From the NCBI GenBank assembly GCA_958496175.1, contig OY292279.1, forward strand, positions 992,001 through 1,056,000: a stretch of DNA of 64,000 bases, written 5' to 3'. The stretch is from Sisyra terminalis (lineage: Eukaryota; Arthropoda; Insecta; Neuroptera; Sisyridae). This document shows, one piece after another, positions 36,666-51,071 of this stretch (its first letter is position 1; the number at the start of each line of letters is the position of its first letter). The position numbers and the translations under genes are program-made. The notes under the pieces were generated by a model that saw only the letters and a program-made list of their open reading frames with translations, had not been told where the DNA came from and did no database searches.

Positions 36666-38239
36666 CAATTCCACTTCAAAATTTCAAAAAGGACAATTTT
36701 CGAGTGCATAAAAAGGATATAAGGGATGATTTGTTTCGCCAATATTGAGTTGAATATTAAAGATTAAATCATCCTTAACTACTATGCAAAAAATAAAAAG
36801 CATTGCTTAACTAAATCCCTGAAAAATTAGAACGGGAAGTTAAGGAGTTTAAAGTCTATGCGAGAAAATTCGACTGATATTGGGTCATTTAAAGGGGGCG
36901 ACTTTTCATTATGAGGTTTAGATTTCTCAACTGAATAAAAATCCAGGCTATCAAGTAAATTATAATGTGAAAAAAATTTTGTCCTGTGGGTTACAAGACA
37001 ATCACAATTCCACTTCAAAATTTCAAAAAGGACAATTTTCGAGTGCATAAAAAGGATATATGGGATGATTTCTTTCGCCAAAATTGAGATGAATATTAAA
37101 GATTAAATCATCCTTAACTACTATGCAAAAAATAAAAAGCATTGGTTAACTAAATCCCTGAAAAATTAGAACGGGAAGTTAAGGAGTTGAAAGTCTATGC
37201 GAGTAAATTCGACTGATATTGAGTCATTTAAAGGGGCCGACTTTTCATTATGAGGTTTAGTTTTCTCAACTGATTATGAATCCAGGCTATCAAGTGAATT
37301 ATAATGTGAAAAAAATTTTGTCCTGTGGGTTACAAGACAATCACAATTCCATTTCAACATTTCAAAAAGGACAATTTTCGAGTGCATAAAAAGGATATAA
37401 GGGATGATTTGTTTCACCAAAATTGAGTTGAATATTAAAGATTAAATCATCCTTAACTACTATGCAAAAAATAAAAAGCATTGGTTAACTAAATCCCTGA
37501 AAAATTAGAATGGGAAGTTAAGGAGTTTAAAGTCTATGCGAGAAAATTCGACTGATATTGGGTCATTTAAAGGGGGCGACTTTTCATTATGAGGTTTAGT
37601 TTTCTCAACTGATTATGAATCCAGGCTATCAAGTGAATTATAATGTGAAAAAAATTTTGTCCTGTGGGGTACAAGACAATCACAATTCCATTTCAAAATT
37701 TCAAAAAGGACAATTTTCGAGTGCATAAAAAGGATATAAGGGATGATTTGTTTCGCCAATATTGAGTTGAATATTAATGAATAAATCATCCTTAACTACT
37801 ATGCAAAAAATAAAAAGCATTGGTTAACTATATCCCTGAAAAATTAGAACGGGAAGTTAAGGAGTTTAAAGTCTATGCGAGAAAATTCGACTGATATTGG
37901 GTCATTTAAAGGGGGCGACTTTTCATTATGAGGTTTAGTTTTCTCAACTGATTATGAATCCAGGCTATCAAGTGAATTATAATGTAAAAATAAATTTGTC
38001 CTGTGGGTTACAAGACAATCACAATTCCATTTCAACATTTCAAAAAGGACAATTTTCGAGGGCATAAAAAGGATATAAGGGATGATTTGTTTCGCCAATA
38101 TTGAGTTGAATATTAAAGATTAAATCATCCTTAACTACTATGCAAAAAATAAAAAGCATTGGTTAACTAGATCCTTGTAAAGTTAGAACGGGAAGTTAAG
38201 GAGTTTAAAGTCTATGCGAGAAAATTCGACTGATATTGG

Positions 38240-39545
38240 GTCATTTAAAGGGGCCGACTTTTCATTATGAGGTTTAGTTTTCTCAACTGATTATGAATCC
38301 AGGCTATCAAGTGAATTATAATGTGAAAAAAATTTTGTCCTGTGGGTTACAAGACAATCACAATTCCATTTCAACATTTCAAAAAGGACAATTTTCGAGT
38401 GCATAAAAAGGATATAAGGGATGATTTGTTTCACCAAAATTGAGTTGAATATTAAAGATTAAATCATCCTTAACTACTATGCAAAAAATAAAAAGCATTG
38501 GATAACTAAATCCCTGAAAAATTAGAATGGGAAGTTAAGGAGTTTAAAGTCTATGCGAGAAAATTCGACTGATATTGGGTCATTTAAAGGGGGCGACTTT
38601 TCATTATGAGGTTTAGTTTTCTCAACTGAATATGAATCCAGGCTATCAAGTGAATTATAATAAGAAAAAAATTTTGTCCTGTGGGTTACAAGACAATCAC
38701 AATTCCATTTCAAAATTTCAAAAAGGACAATTTTCGAGTGCAAAAAAGGATATATGGGATGATTTCTTTCGCCAAAATTGTGATGAATATTAAAGATTAA
38801 ATCATCCTAAACTACTATGCAAATAATAAAAAGCATTGGTTAACTAGATCCTTGTAAAGTAAGAACGGGAAGTTAAGGAGTTGAAAGTCTATGCGAAAAA
38901 AATTCGACTGATATTGGGTCATTTAAAGGGGGTGACTTTTCATTAAGAGATCTAGTTTTCTCAACGGATTATGAATCCAGGCTATCAAGTGAATAATAAT
39001 GAGAAAAAAATTATGTCCTGTGGGTTACAAGACAATCACAATTCCATTTCAAAATTTCAAAAAGGACAATTTTCGAGTGCATAAAAAGGATATAAGGGAT
39101 GATTTGTTTCGCCAATATTGAGTTGAATATTAAAGATTAAATCATCCTTAACTACTATGCAAAAAATAAAAAGCATTGGTTAACTAAATCCCTGAAAAAT
39201 TAGAACGGGAAGTTAAGGAGTTTAAAGTCTATGCGAGAAAATTCGACTGATATTGGGTCATTTAAGAGGGTCGACTTTTCATTATGAGGTTTAGTTTTCT
39301 CAACTGAATATTAATCCAGGCTATCAAGTGAATTATAATGTGAAAAAAATTTTGTCCTGTGGGTTACAAGACAATCACAATTCCATTTCAAAATTTCAAA
39401 AAGGACAATTTTCGAGTGCATAAAAAGGATATATGGGATGATTTCTTTCGCCAAAATTGAGATGAATATTAAAGATTAAATCATCCTTAACTACTATGCA
39501 AAAAATAAAAAGCATTGGTTAACTAGATCCTTGTAAAGTTAGAAC
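38240..39545. repeat. Four-monomer block repeated 17 monomers downstream
   Basis: Matches about 44003-45308 (shift 5763 bp, 17 x 339). Markers are ggataactaaatccctg (38470 and 44233), a monomer with gtgcaaaaaaggatatatggg that lacks two bases, agtaagaacggg (38868 and 44631), ttaagagggtcgac (39263 and 45026) and gcgaaaaaaattcgac. Confidence 0.8.
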
Positions 39546-41489
39546 GGGAAGTTAAGGAGTTGAAAGTCTATGCGAGTAAATTCGACTGATATTGAGTCAT
39601 TTAAAGGGGCCGACTTTTCATTATGAGGTTTAGTTTTCTCAACTGAATATGAATCCAGGCTATCAAGTGAATTATAATGTGAAAAAAAATTTGTCCTGTG
39701 GGTTACAAGACAATCACAATTCCATTTCAACATTTCAAAAAGGACAATTTTCGAGTGCATAAAAAGGATATAAGGGATGATTTGTTTCGCCAATATTGAG
39801 TTGAATATTAAAGATTAAATCATCCTTAACTACTATGCAAAAAAAAAAAAGCATTGGTTAACTAGATCCTTGTAAAATTATAACGGGAAGGTAAGGAGTT
39901 GAAAGTCTATGCGAAAAAATTCGACTGATATTGGGTCATTTAAAGGGGGCGACTTTTCATTATGAGGTTTAGTTTTCTCAACTCAATATGAATCCAGGCT
40001 ATCAAGTGAATTATAATAAGAAAAAAAATTTGTCCTGTGGGTTACAAGACAATCATAATTCCATTTCAAAATTTCAAAAAGGACAATTTTCGAGTGCAAA
40101 AAAGGATATATGGGATGATTTCTTTCGCCAAAATTGTAATGAATATTAAAGATTAAATCATCCTAAACTACTATGCAAATAATAAAAAGCATTGGTTAAC
40201 TAGATCCTTGTAAAGTTAGAACGGGAAGGTAAGGAGTTGAAAGTCTATGCGAAAAAATTCGACTGATATTGGGTCATTTAAAGGGGGCGACTTTTCATTA
40301 TGAGGTTTAGTTTTCTCAACTGAATATGAATCCAGGCTATCAAGTGAATTATAATGTGAAAAAAAATTATGTCCTGTGGGTTACAAGACAATCACAATTC
40401 CATTTCAAAATTTCAAAAAGGACAATTTTCGAGTGCATAAAAAGGATATAAGGGATGATTTGTTTCACCAAAATTGAGTTGAATATTAAAGATTAAATCA
40501 TCCTTAACTACTATGCAAAAAATAAAAAGCATTGGTTAACTAAATCCCTGAAAAATTAGAATGGGAAGTTAAGGAGTTTAAAGTCTATGCGAGAAAATTC
40601 GACTGATATTGGGTCATTAAAAGGGGGCGACTTTTCATTATGAGGTTTAGTTTTCTCAACTGATTATGAATCCAGGCTATCAAGTGAATTATAATGTGAA
40701 AAAAATTTTGTCCTGTGGGGTACAAGACAATCACAATTCCATTTCAAAATTTCAAAAAGGACAATTTTCGAGTGCATAAAAAGGATATAAGGGATGATTT
40801 GTTTCGCCAATATTGAGTTGAATATTAATGAATAAATCATCCTTAACTACTATGCAAAAAATAAAAAGCATTGGTTAACTATATCCCTGAAAAATTAGAA
40901 CGGGAAGTTAAGGAGTTTAAAGTCTATGCGAGAAAATTCGACTGATATTGGGTCATTTAAAGGGGGCGACTTTTCATTATGAGGTTTAGTTTTCTCAACT
41001 GATTATGAATCCAGGCTATCAAGTGAATTATAATGTAAAAATAAATTTGTCCTGTGGGTTACAAGACAATCACAATTCCATTTCAACATTTCAAAAAGGA
41101 CAATTTTCGAGGGCATAAAAAGGATATAAGGGATGATTTGTTTCGCCAATATTGAGTTGAATATTAATGAATAAATCATCCTTAACTACTATGCAAAAAA
41201 TAAAAAGCATTGGTTAACTATATCCCTGAAAAATTAGAACGGGAAGTTAAGGAGTTTAAAGTCTATGCGAGAAAATTCGACTGATATTGGGTCATTTAAA
41301 GGGGGCGACTTTTCATTATGAGGTTTAGTTTTCTCAACTGATTATGAATCCAGGCTATCAAGTGAATTATAATGTAAAAATAAATTTGTCCTGTGGGTTA
41401 CAAGACAATCACAATTCCATTTCAACATTTCAAAAAGGACAATTTTCGAGGGCATAAAAAGGATATAAGGGATGATTTGTTTCGCCAAT

Positions 41490-43380
41490 ATTGAGATGAA
41501 TATTAAAGATTAAATCATCCTTAACTACTATGCAAAAAATAAAAAGCATTGGTTAACTAAATCCCTGAAAAATTAGAACGGGAAGTTAAGGAGTTGAAAG
41601 TCTATGCGAGTAAATTCGACTGATATTGAGTCATTTAAAGGGGCCGACTTTTCATTATGAGGTTTAGTTTTCTCAACTGATTATGAATCCAGGCTATCAA
41701 GTGAATTATAATGTGAAAAAAATTTTGTCCTGTGGGTTACAAGACAATCACAATTCCATTTCAACATTTCAAAAAGGACAATTTTCGAGTGCATAAAAAG
41801 GATATAAGGGATGATTTGTTTCACCAAAATTGAGTTGAATATTAAAGATTAAATCATCCTTAACTACTATGCAAAAAATAAAAAGCATTGGTTAACTAAA
41901 TCCCTGAAAAATTAGAATGGGAAGTTAAGGAGTTTAAAGTCTATGCGAGAAAATTCGACTGATATTGGGTCATTTAAAGGGGGCGACTTTTCATTATGAG
42001 GTTTAGTTTTCTCAACTGATTATGAATCCAGGCTATCAAGTGAATTATAATGTGAAAAAAATTTTGTCCTGTGGGGTACAAGACAATCACAATTCCATTT
42101 CAAAATTTCAAAAAGGACAATTTTCGAGTGCATAAAAAGGATATAAGGGATGATTTGTTTCGCCAATATTGAGTTGAATATTAATGAATAAATCATCCTT
42201 AACTACTATGCAAAAAATAAAAAGCATTGGTTGACTATATCCCTGAAAAATTAGAACGGGAAGTTAAGGAGTTTAAAGTCTATGCGAGAAAATTCGACTG
42301 ATATTGGGTCATTTAAAGGGGGCGACTTTTCATTATGAGGTTTAGTTTTCTCAACTGATTATGAATCCAGGCTATCAAATGAATTATAATGTAAAAATAA
42401 ATTTGTCCTGTGGGTTACAAGACAATCACAATTCCATTTCAACATTTCAAAAAGGACAATTTTCGAGGGCATAAAAAGGATATAAGGGATGATTTGTTTC
42501 GCCAATATTGAGTTGAATATTAAAGATTAAATCATCCTTAACTACTATGCAAAAAATAAAAAGCATTGGTTAACTAAATCCCTGAAAAATTAGAACGGGA
42601 AGTTAAGGAGTTTAAAGTCTATGCGAGAAAATTCGACTGATATTGGGTCATTTAAAGGGGGCGACTTTTCATTATGAGGTTTAGTTTTCTCAACTGAATA
42701 TGAATCCAGGCTATCAAGTGAATTATAATGTGAAAAAAATTTTGTCCTGTGGGTTACAAGACAATCACAATTCCATTTCAAAATTTCAAAAAGGACAATT
42801 TTCGAGTGCATAAAAAGGATATATGGGATGATTTCTTTCGCCAAAATTGAGATGTATATTAAAGATAAAATCATCCTTAACTACTATGCAAAAAATAAAA
42901 AGCATTGGTTAACTAGATCCTTGTAAAGTTAGAACGGGAAGTTAAGGAGTTGAAAGTCTATGCGAGTAAATTCGACTGATATTGAGTCATTTAAAGGGGC
43001 CGACTTTTCATTATGAGGTTTAGTTTTCTCAACTGATTATGAATCCAGGCTATCAAGTGAATTATAATGTGAAAAAAATTTTGTCCTGTGGGTTACAAGA
43101 CAATCACAATTCCATTTCAACATTTCAAAAAGGACAATTTTCGAGTGCATAAAAAGGATATAAGGGATGATTTGTTTCACCAAAATTGAGTTGAATATTA
43201 AAGATTAAATCATCCTTAACTACTATGCAAAAAATAAAAAGCATTGGATAACTAAATCCCTGAAAAATTAGAATGGGAAGTTAAGGAGTTTAAAGTCTAT
43301 GCGAGAAAATTCGACTGATATTGGGTCATTTAAAGGGGGCGACTTTTCATTATGAGGTTTAGTTTTCTCAACTGATTATG
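41490..43380. repeat. 17-monomer-offset duplication, copy 1 (repeats at 47253-49143)
   Basis: Shift 5763 bp. Similarity starts at gagatgaatatt (about 41493 and 47256), where the preceding bases differ, and continues through the ggttgactatatccc monomer (42229 and 47992) to about 43380. Beyond that point the downstream copy instead matches 44285 and after (shift 4746, 14 monomers), so the B3 blocks are nested. Confidence 0.78.
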
Positions 43381-46300
43381 AATCCAGGCTATCAAGTGAA
43401 TTATAATGTGAAAAAAATTTTGTCCTGTGGGGTACAAGACAATCACAATTCCATTTCAAAATTTCAAAAAGGACAATTTTCGAGTGCATAAAAAGGATAT
43501 AAGGGATGATTTGTTTCGCCAATATTGAGTTGAATATTAATGAATAAATCATCCTTAACTACTATGCAAAAAATAAAAAGCATTGGTTAACTATATCCCT
43601 GAAAAATTAGAACGGGAAGTTAAGGAGTTTAAAGTCTATGCGAGAAAATTCGACTGATATTGGGTCATTTAAAGGGGGCGACTTTTCATTATGAGGTTTA
43701 GTTTTCTCAACTGATTATGAATCCAGGCTATCAAGTGAATTATAATGTAAAAATAAATTTGTCCTGTGGGTTACAAGACAATCACAATTCCATTTCAACA
43801 TTTCAAAAAGGACAATTTTCGAGGGCATAAAAAGGATATAAGGGATGATTTGTTTCGCCAATATTGAGTTGAATATTAAAGATTAAATCATCCTTAACTA
43901 CTATGCAAAAAATAAAAAGCATTGGTTAACTAGATCCTTGTAAAGTTAGAACGGGAAGTTAAGGAGTTGAAAGTCTATGCGAGTAAATTCGACTGATATT
44001 GAGTCATTTAAAGGGGCCGACTTTTCATTATGAGGTTTAGTTTTCTCAACTGATTATGAATCCAGGCTATCAAGTGAATTATAATGTGAAAAAAATTTTG
44101 TCCTGTGGGTTACAAGACAATCACAATTCCATTTCAACATTTCAAAAAGGACAATTTTCGAGTGCATAAAAAGGATATAAGGGATGATTTGTTTCACCAA
44201 AATTGAGTTGAATATTAAAGATTAAATCATCCTTAACTACTATGCAAAAAATAAAAAGCATTGGATAACTAAATCCCTGAAAAATTAGAATGGGAAGTTA
44301 AGGAGTTTAAAGTCTATGCGAGAAAATTCGACTGATATTGGGTCATTTAAAGGGGGCGACTTTTCATTATGAGGTTTAGTTTTCTCAACTGAATATGAAT
44401 CCAGGCTATCAAGTGAATTATAATAAGAAAAAAATTTTGTCCTGTGGGTTACAAGACAATCACAATTCCATTTCAAAATTTCAAAAAGGACAATTTTCGA
44501 GTGCAAAAAAGGATATATGGGATGATTTCTTTCGCCAAAATTGTGATGAATATTAAAGATTAAATCATCCTAAACTACTATGCAAATAATAAAAAGCATT
44601 GGTTAACTAGATCCTTGTAAAGTAAGAACGGGAAGTTAAGGAGTTGAAAGTCTATGCGAAAAAAATTCGACTGATATTGGGTCATTTAAAGGGGGTGACT
44701 TTTCATTAAGAGATCTAGTTTTCTCAACGGATTATGAATCCAGGCTATCAAGTGAATAATAATGAGAAAAAAATTATGTCCTGTGGGTTACAAGACAATC
44801 ACAATTCCATTTCAAAATTTCAAAAAGGACAATTTTCGAGTGCATAAAAAGGATATAAGGGATGATTTGTTTCGCCAATATTGAGTTGAATATTAAAGAT
44901 TAAATCATCCTTAACTACTATGCAAAAAATAAAAAGCATTGGTTAACTAAATCCCTGAAAAATTAGAACGGGAAGTTAAGGAGTTTAAAGTCTATGCGAG
45001 AAAATTCGACTGATATTGGGTCATTTAAGAGGGTCGACTTTTCATTATGAGGTTTAGTTTTCTCAACTGAATATTAATCCAGGCTATCAAGTGAATTATA
45101 ATGTGAAAAAAATTTTGTCCTGTGGGTTACAAGACAATCACAATTCCATTTCAAAATTTCAAAAAGGACAATTTTCGAGTGCATAAAAAGGATATATGGG
45201 ATGATTTCTTTCGCCAAAATTGAGATGAATATTAAAGATTAAATCATCCTTAACTACTATGCAAAAAATAAAAAGCATTGGTTAACTAGATCCTTGTAAA
45301 GTTAGAACGGCAAGTTAAGGAGTTGAAAGTCTATGCGAAAAAATTCGACTGATATTGGGTCATTTAAAGGGGGCGACTTTTCATTATGAGGTTTAGTTTT
45401 CTCAACTCAATATGAATCCAGGCTATCAAGTGAATTATAATAAGAAAAAAAATTTGTCCTGTGGGTTACAAGACAATCATAATTCCATTTCAAAATTTCA
45501 AAAAGGACAATTTTCGAGTGCAAAAAAGGATATATGGGATGATTTCTTTCGCCAAAATTGTAATGAATATTAAAGATTAAATCATCCTAAACTACTATGC
45601 AAATAATAAAAAGCATTGGTTAACTAGATCCTTGTAAAGTTAGAACGGGAAGTTAAGGAGTTGAAAGTCTATGCGAAAAAAATTCGACTGATATTGGGTC
45701 ATTTAAAGGGGGTGACTTTTCATTAAGAGATCTACTTTTCTCAACGGATTATGAATCCAGGCTATCAAGTGAATAATAATGAGAAAAAAATTATGTCCTG
45801 TGGGTTACAAGACAATCACAATTCCATTTCAAAATTTCAAAAAGGACAATTTTCGAGTGCATAAAAAGGATATAAGGGATGATTTGTTTCACCAAAATTG
45901 AGTTGAATATTAAAGATTAAATCATCCTTAACTACTATGCAAAAAATAAAAAGCATTGGTTAACTAAATCCCTGAAAAATTAGAATGGGAAGTTAAGGAG
46001 TTTAAAGTCTATGCGAGAAAATTCGACTGATATTGGGTCATTTAAAGGGGGCGACTTTTCATTATGAGGTTTAGTTTTCTCAACTGATTATGAATCCAGG
46101 CTATCAAGTGAATTATAATGTGAAAAAAATTTTGTCCTGTGGGGTACAAGACAATCACAATTCCATTTCAAAATTTCAAAAAGGACAATTTTCGAGTGCA
46201 TAAAAAGGATATAAGGGATGATTTGTTTCGCCAATATTGAGTTGAATATTAATGAATAAATCATCCTTAACTACTATGCAAAAAATAAAAAGCATTGGTT

Positions 46301-47681
46301 AACTATATCCCTGAAAAATTAGAACGGGAAGTTAAGGAGTTTAAAGTCTATGCGAGAAAATTCGACTGATATTGGGTCATTTAAAGGGGGCGACTTTTCA
46401 TTATGAGGTTTAGTTTTCTCAACTGATTATGAATCCAGGCTATCAAGTGAATTATAATGTGAAAAAAATTTTGTCCTGTGGGGTACAAGACAATCACAAT
46501 TCCATTTCAAAATTTCAAAAAGGACAATTTTCGAGTGCATAAAAAGGATATAAGGGATGATTTGTTTCGCCAATATTGAGTTGAATATTAATGAATAAAT
46601 CATCCTTAACTACTATGCAAAAAATAAAAAGCATTGGTTAACTATATCCCTGAAAAATTAGAACGGGAAGTTAAGGAGTTTAAAGTCTATGCGAGAAAAT
46701 TCGACTGATATTGGGTCATTTAAAGGGGGCGACTTTTCATTATGAGGTTTAGTTTTCTCAACTGATTATGAATCCAGGCTATCAAGTGAATTATAATGTA
46801 AAAATAAATTTGTCCTGTGGGTTACAAGACAATCACAATTCCATTTCAACATTTCAAAAAGGACAATTTTCGAGGGCATAAAAAGGATATAAGGGATGAT
46901 TTGTTTCGCCAATATTGAGTTGAATATTAAAGATTAAATCATCCTTAACTACTATGCAAAAAATAAAAAGCATTGGTTAACTAAATCCCTGAAAAATTAG
47001 AACGGGAAGTTAAGGAGTTTAAAGTCTATGCGAGAAAATTCGACTGATATTGGGTCATTTAAAGGGGGCGACTTTTCATTATGAGGTTTAGTTTTCTCAA
47101 CTGAATATGAATCCAGGCTATCAAGTGAATTATAATATGAAAAAAATTTTGTCCTGTGGGTTACAAGACAATCACAATTCCATTTCAAAATTTCAAAAAG
47201 GACAATTTTCGAGTGCATAAAAAGGATATATGGGATGATTTCTTTCGCCAAAATTGAGATGAATATTAAAGATTAAATCATCCTTAACTACTATGCAAAA
47301 AATAAAAAGCATTGGTTAACTAAATCCCTGAAAAATTAGAACGGGAAGTTAAGGAGTTGAAAGTCTATGCGAGTAAATTCGACTGATATTGAGTCATTTA
47401 AAGGGGCCGACTTTTCATTATGAGGTTTAGTTTTCTCAACTGATTATGAATCCAGGCTATCAAGTGAATTATAATGTGAAAAAAATTTTGTCCTGTGGGT
47501 TACAAGACAATCACAATTCCATTTCAACATTTCAAAAAGGACAATTTTCGAGTGCATAAAAAGGATATAAGGGATGATTTGTTTCACCAAAATTGAGTTG
47601 AATATTAAAGATTAAATCATCCTTAACTACTATGCAAAAAATAAAAAGCATTGGTTAACTAAATCCCTGAAAAATTAGAAT

Positions 47682-50600
47682 GGGAAGTTAAGGAGTTTAA
47701 AGTCTATGCGAGAAAATTCGACTGATATTGGGTCATTTAAAGGGGGCGACTTTTCATTATGAGGTTTAGTTTTCTCAACTGATTATGAATCCAGGCTATC
47801 AAGTGAATTATAATGTGAAAAAAATTTTGTCCTGTGGGGTACAAGACAATCACAATTCCATTTCAAAATTTCAAAAAGGACAATTTTCGAGTGCATAAAA
47901 AGGATATAAGGGATGATTTGTTTCGCCAATATTGAGTTGAATATTAATGAATAAATCATCCTTAACTACTATGCAAAAAATAAAAAGCATTGGTTGACTA
48001 TATCCCTGAAAAATTAGAACGGGAAGTTAAGGAGTTTAAAGTCTATGCGAGAAAATTCGACTGATATTGGGTCATTTAAAGGGGGCGACTTTTCATTATG
48101 AGGTTTAGTTTTCTCAACTGATTATGAATCCAGGCTATCAAGTGAATTATAATGTAAAAATAAATTTGTCCTGTGGGTTACAAGACAATCACAATTCCAT
48201 TTCAACATTTCAAAAAGGACAATTTTCGAGGGCATAAAAAGGATATAAGGGATGATTTGTTTCGCCAATATTGAGTTGAATATTAAAGATTAAATCATCC
48301 TTAACTACTATGCAAAAAATAAAAAGCATTGGTTAACTAAATCCCTGAAAAATTAGAACGGGAAGTTAAGGAGTTTAAAGTCTATGCGAGAAAATTCGAC
48401 TGATATTGGGTCATTTAAAGGGGGCGACTTTTCATTATGAGGTTTAGTTTTCTCAACTGAATATGAATCCAGGCTATCAAGTGAATTATAATGTGAAAAA
48501 AATTTTGTCCTGTGGGTTACAAGACAATCACAATTCCATTTCAAAATTTCAAAAAGGACAATTTTCGAGTGCATAAAAAGGATATATGGGATGATTTCTT
48601 TCGCCAAAATTGAGATGAATATTAAAGATAAAATCATCCTTAACTACTATGCAAAAAATAAAAAGCATTGGTTAACTAGATCCTTGTAAAGTTAGAACGG
48701 GAAGTTAAGGAGTTGAAAGTCTATGCGAGTAAATTCGACTGATATTGAGTCATTTAAAGGGGCCGACTTTTCATTATGAGGTTTAGTTTTCTCAACTGAT
48801 TATGAATCCAGGCTATCAAGTGAATTATAATGTGAAAAAAATTTTGTCCTGTGGGTTACAAGACAATCACAATTCCATTTCAACATTTCAAAAAGGACAA
48901 TTTTCGAGTGCATAAAAAGGATATAAGGGATGATTTGTTTCACCAAAATTGAGTTGAATATTAAAGATTAAATCATCCTTAACTACTATGCAAAAAATAA
49001 AAAGCATTGGATAACTAAATCCCTGAAAAATTAGAATGGGAAGTTAAGGAGTTTAAAGTCTATGCGAGAAAATTCGACTGATATTGGGTCATTTAAAGGG
49101 GGCGACTTTTCATTATGAGGTTTAGTTTTCTCAACTGAATATAAATCCAGGCTATCAAGTGAATTATAATAAGAAAAAAATTTTGTCCTGTGGGTTACAA
49201 GACAATCACAATTCCATTTCAAAATTTCAAAAAGGACAATTTTCGAGTGCAAAAAAGGATATATGGGATGATTTCTTTCGCCAAAATTGTGATGAATATT
49301 AAAGATTAAATCATCCTAAACTACTATGCAAATAATAAAAAGCATTGGTTAACTAGATCCTTGTAAAGTAAGAACGGGAAGTTAAGGAGTTGAAAGTCTA
49401 TGCGAAAAAAATTCGACTGATATTGGGTCATTTAAAGGGGGTGACTTTTCATTAAGAGATCTAGTTTTCTCAACGGATTATGAATCCAGGCTATCAAGTG
49501 AATAATAATGAGAAAAAAATTATGTCCTGTGGGTTACAAGACAATCACAATTCCATTTCAAAATTTCAAAAAGGACAATTTTCGAGTGCATAAAAAGGAT
49601 ATAAGGGATGATTTGTTTCGCCAATATTGAGTTGAATATTAAAGATTAAATCATCCTTAACTACTATGCAAAAAATAAAAAGCATTGGTTAACTAAATCC
49701 CTGAAAAATTAGAACGGGAAGTTAAGGAGTTTAAAGTCTATGCGAGAAAATTCGACTGATATTGGGTCATTTAAAGGGGGCGACTTTTCATTATGAGGTT
49801 TAGTTTTCTCAACTGAATTATAATCCAGGCTATCAAGTGAATTATAATGTGAAAAAAATTTTGTCCTGTGGGTTACAAGACAATCACAATTCCATTTCAA
49901 AATTTCAAAAAGGACAATTTTCGAGTGCATAAAAAGGATATATGGGATGATTTCTTTCGCCAAAATTGAGATGAATATTAAAGATTTAATCATCCTTAAC
50001 TACTATGCAAAAAATAAAAAGCATTGGTTAACTAGATCCTTGTAAAGTTAGAACGGGAAGTTAAGGAGTTGAAAGTCTATGCGAGTAAATTCGACTGATA
50101 TTGAGTCATTTAAAGGGGCCGACTTTTCATTATGAGGTTTAGTTTTCTCAACTGAATATGAATCCAGGCTATCAAGTGAATTATAATGTGAAAAAAAATT
50201 TGTCCTGTGGGTTACAAGACAATCACAATTCCATTTCAACATTTCAAAAAGGACAATTTTCGAGTGCATAAAAAGGATATAAGGGATGATTTGTTTCGCC
50301 AATATTGAGTTGAATATTAAAGATTAAATCATCCTTAACTACTATGCAAAAAATAAAAAGCATTGGTTAACTAAATCCCTGAAAAATTAGAACGGGAAGT
50401 TAAGGAGTTTAAAGTCTATGCGAGAAAATTCGACTGATATTGGGTCATTTAAAGGGGGCGACTTTTTATTATGAGGTTTAGTTTTCTCAACTGAATATTA
50501 ATCCAGGCTATCAAGTGAATTATAATGTGAAAAAAATTTTGTCCTGTGGGTTACAAGACAATCACAATTCCATTTCAAAATTTCAAAAAGGACAATTTTC

Positions 50601-51071
50601 GAGTGCATAAAAAGGATATATGGGATGATTTCTTTCGCCAAAATTGAGATGAATATTAAAGATTAAATCATCCTTAACTACTATGCAAAAAATAAAAAGC
50701 ATTGGTTAACTAGATCCTTGTAAAGTTAGAACGGGAAGTTAAGGAGTTGAAAGTCTATGCGAGTAAATTCGACTGATATTGAGTCATTTAAAGGGGCCGA
50801 CTTTTCATTATGAGGTTTAGTTTTCTCAACTGAATATGAATCCAGGCTATCAAGTGAATTATAATGTGAAAAAAAATTTGTCCTGTGGGTTACAAGACAA
50901 TCACAATTCCATTTCAACATTTCAAAAAGGACAATTTTCGAGTGCATAAAAAGGATATAAGGGATGATTTGTTTCGCCAATATTGAGTTGAATATTAAAG
51001 ATTAAATCATCCTTAACTACTATGCAAAAAATAAAAAGCATTGGTTGACTATATCCCTGAAAAATTAGAAC
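47682..51071. repeat. Ten-monomer (3390 bp) tandem duplication, unit 1
   Basis: The following segment, 51072 to about 54435, repeats this unit with a shift of exactly 3390 bp (10 x 339). Markers are ggttgactatatccc (47992 and 51382), ggataactaaatcc (49009 and 52399), agtaagaacggg (49367 and 52757), gaattataatccagg (49815 and 53205) and gacttttt-attatgagg (50460 and 53850). I noticed no differences between the two units in the diagnostic stretches, and their open frames translate identically. Confidence 0.9.
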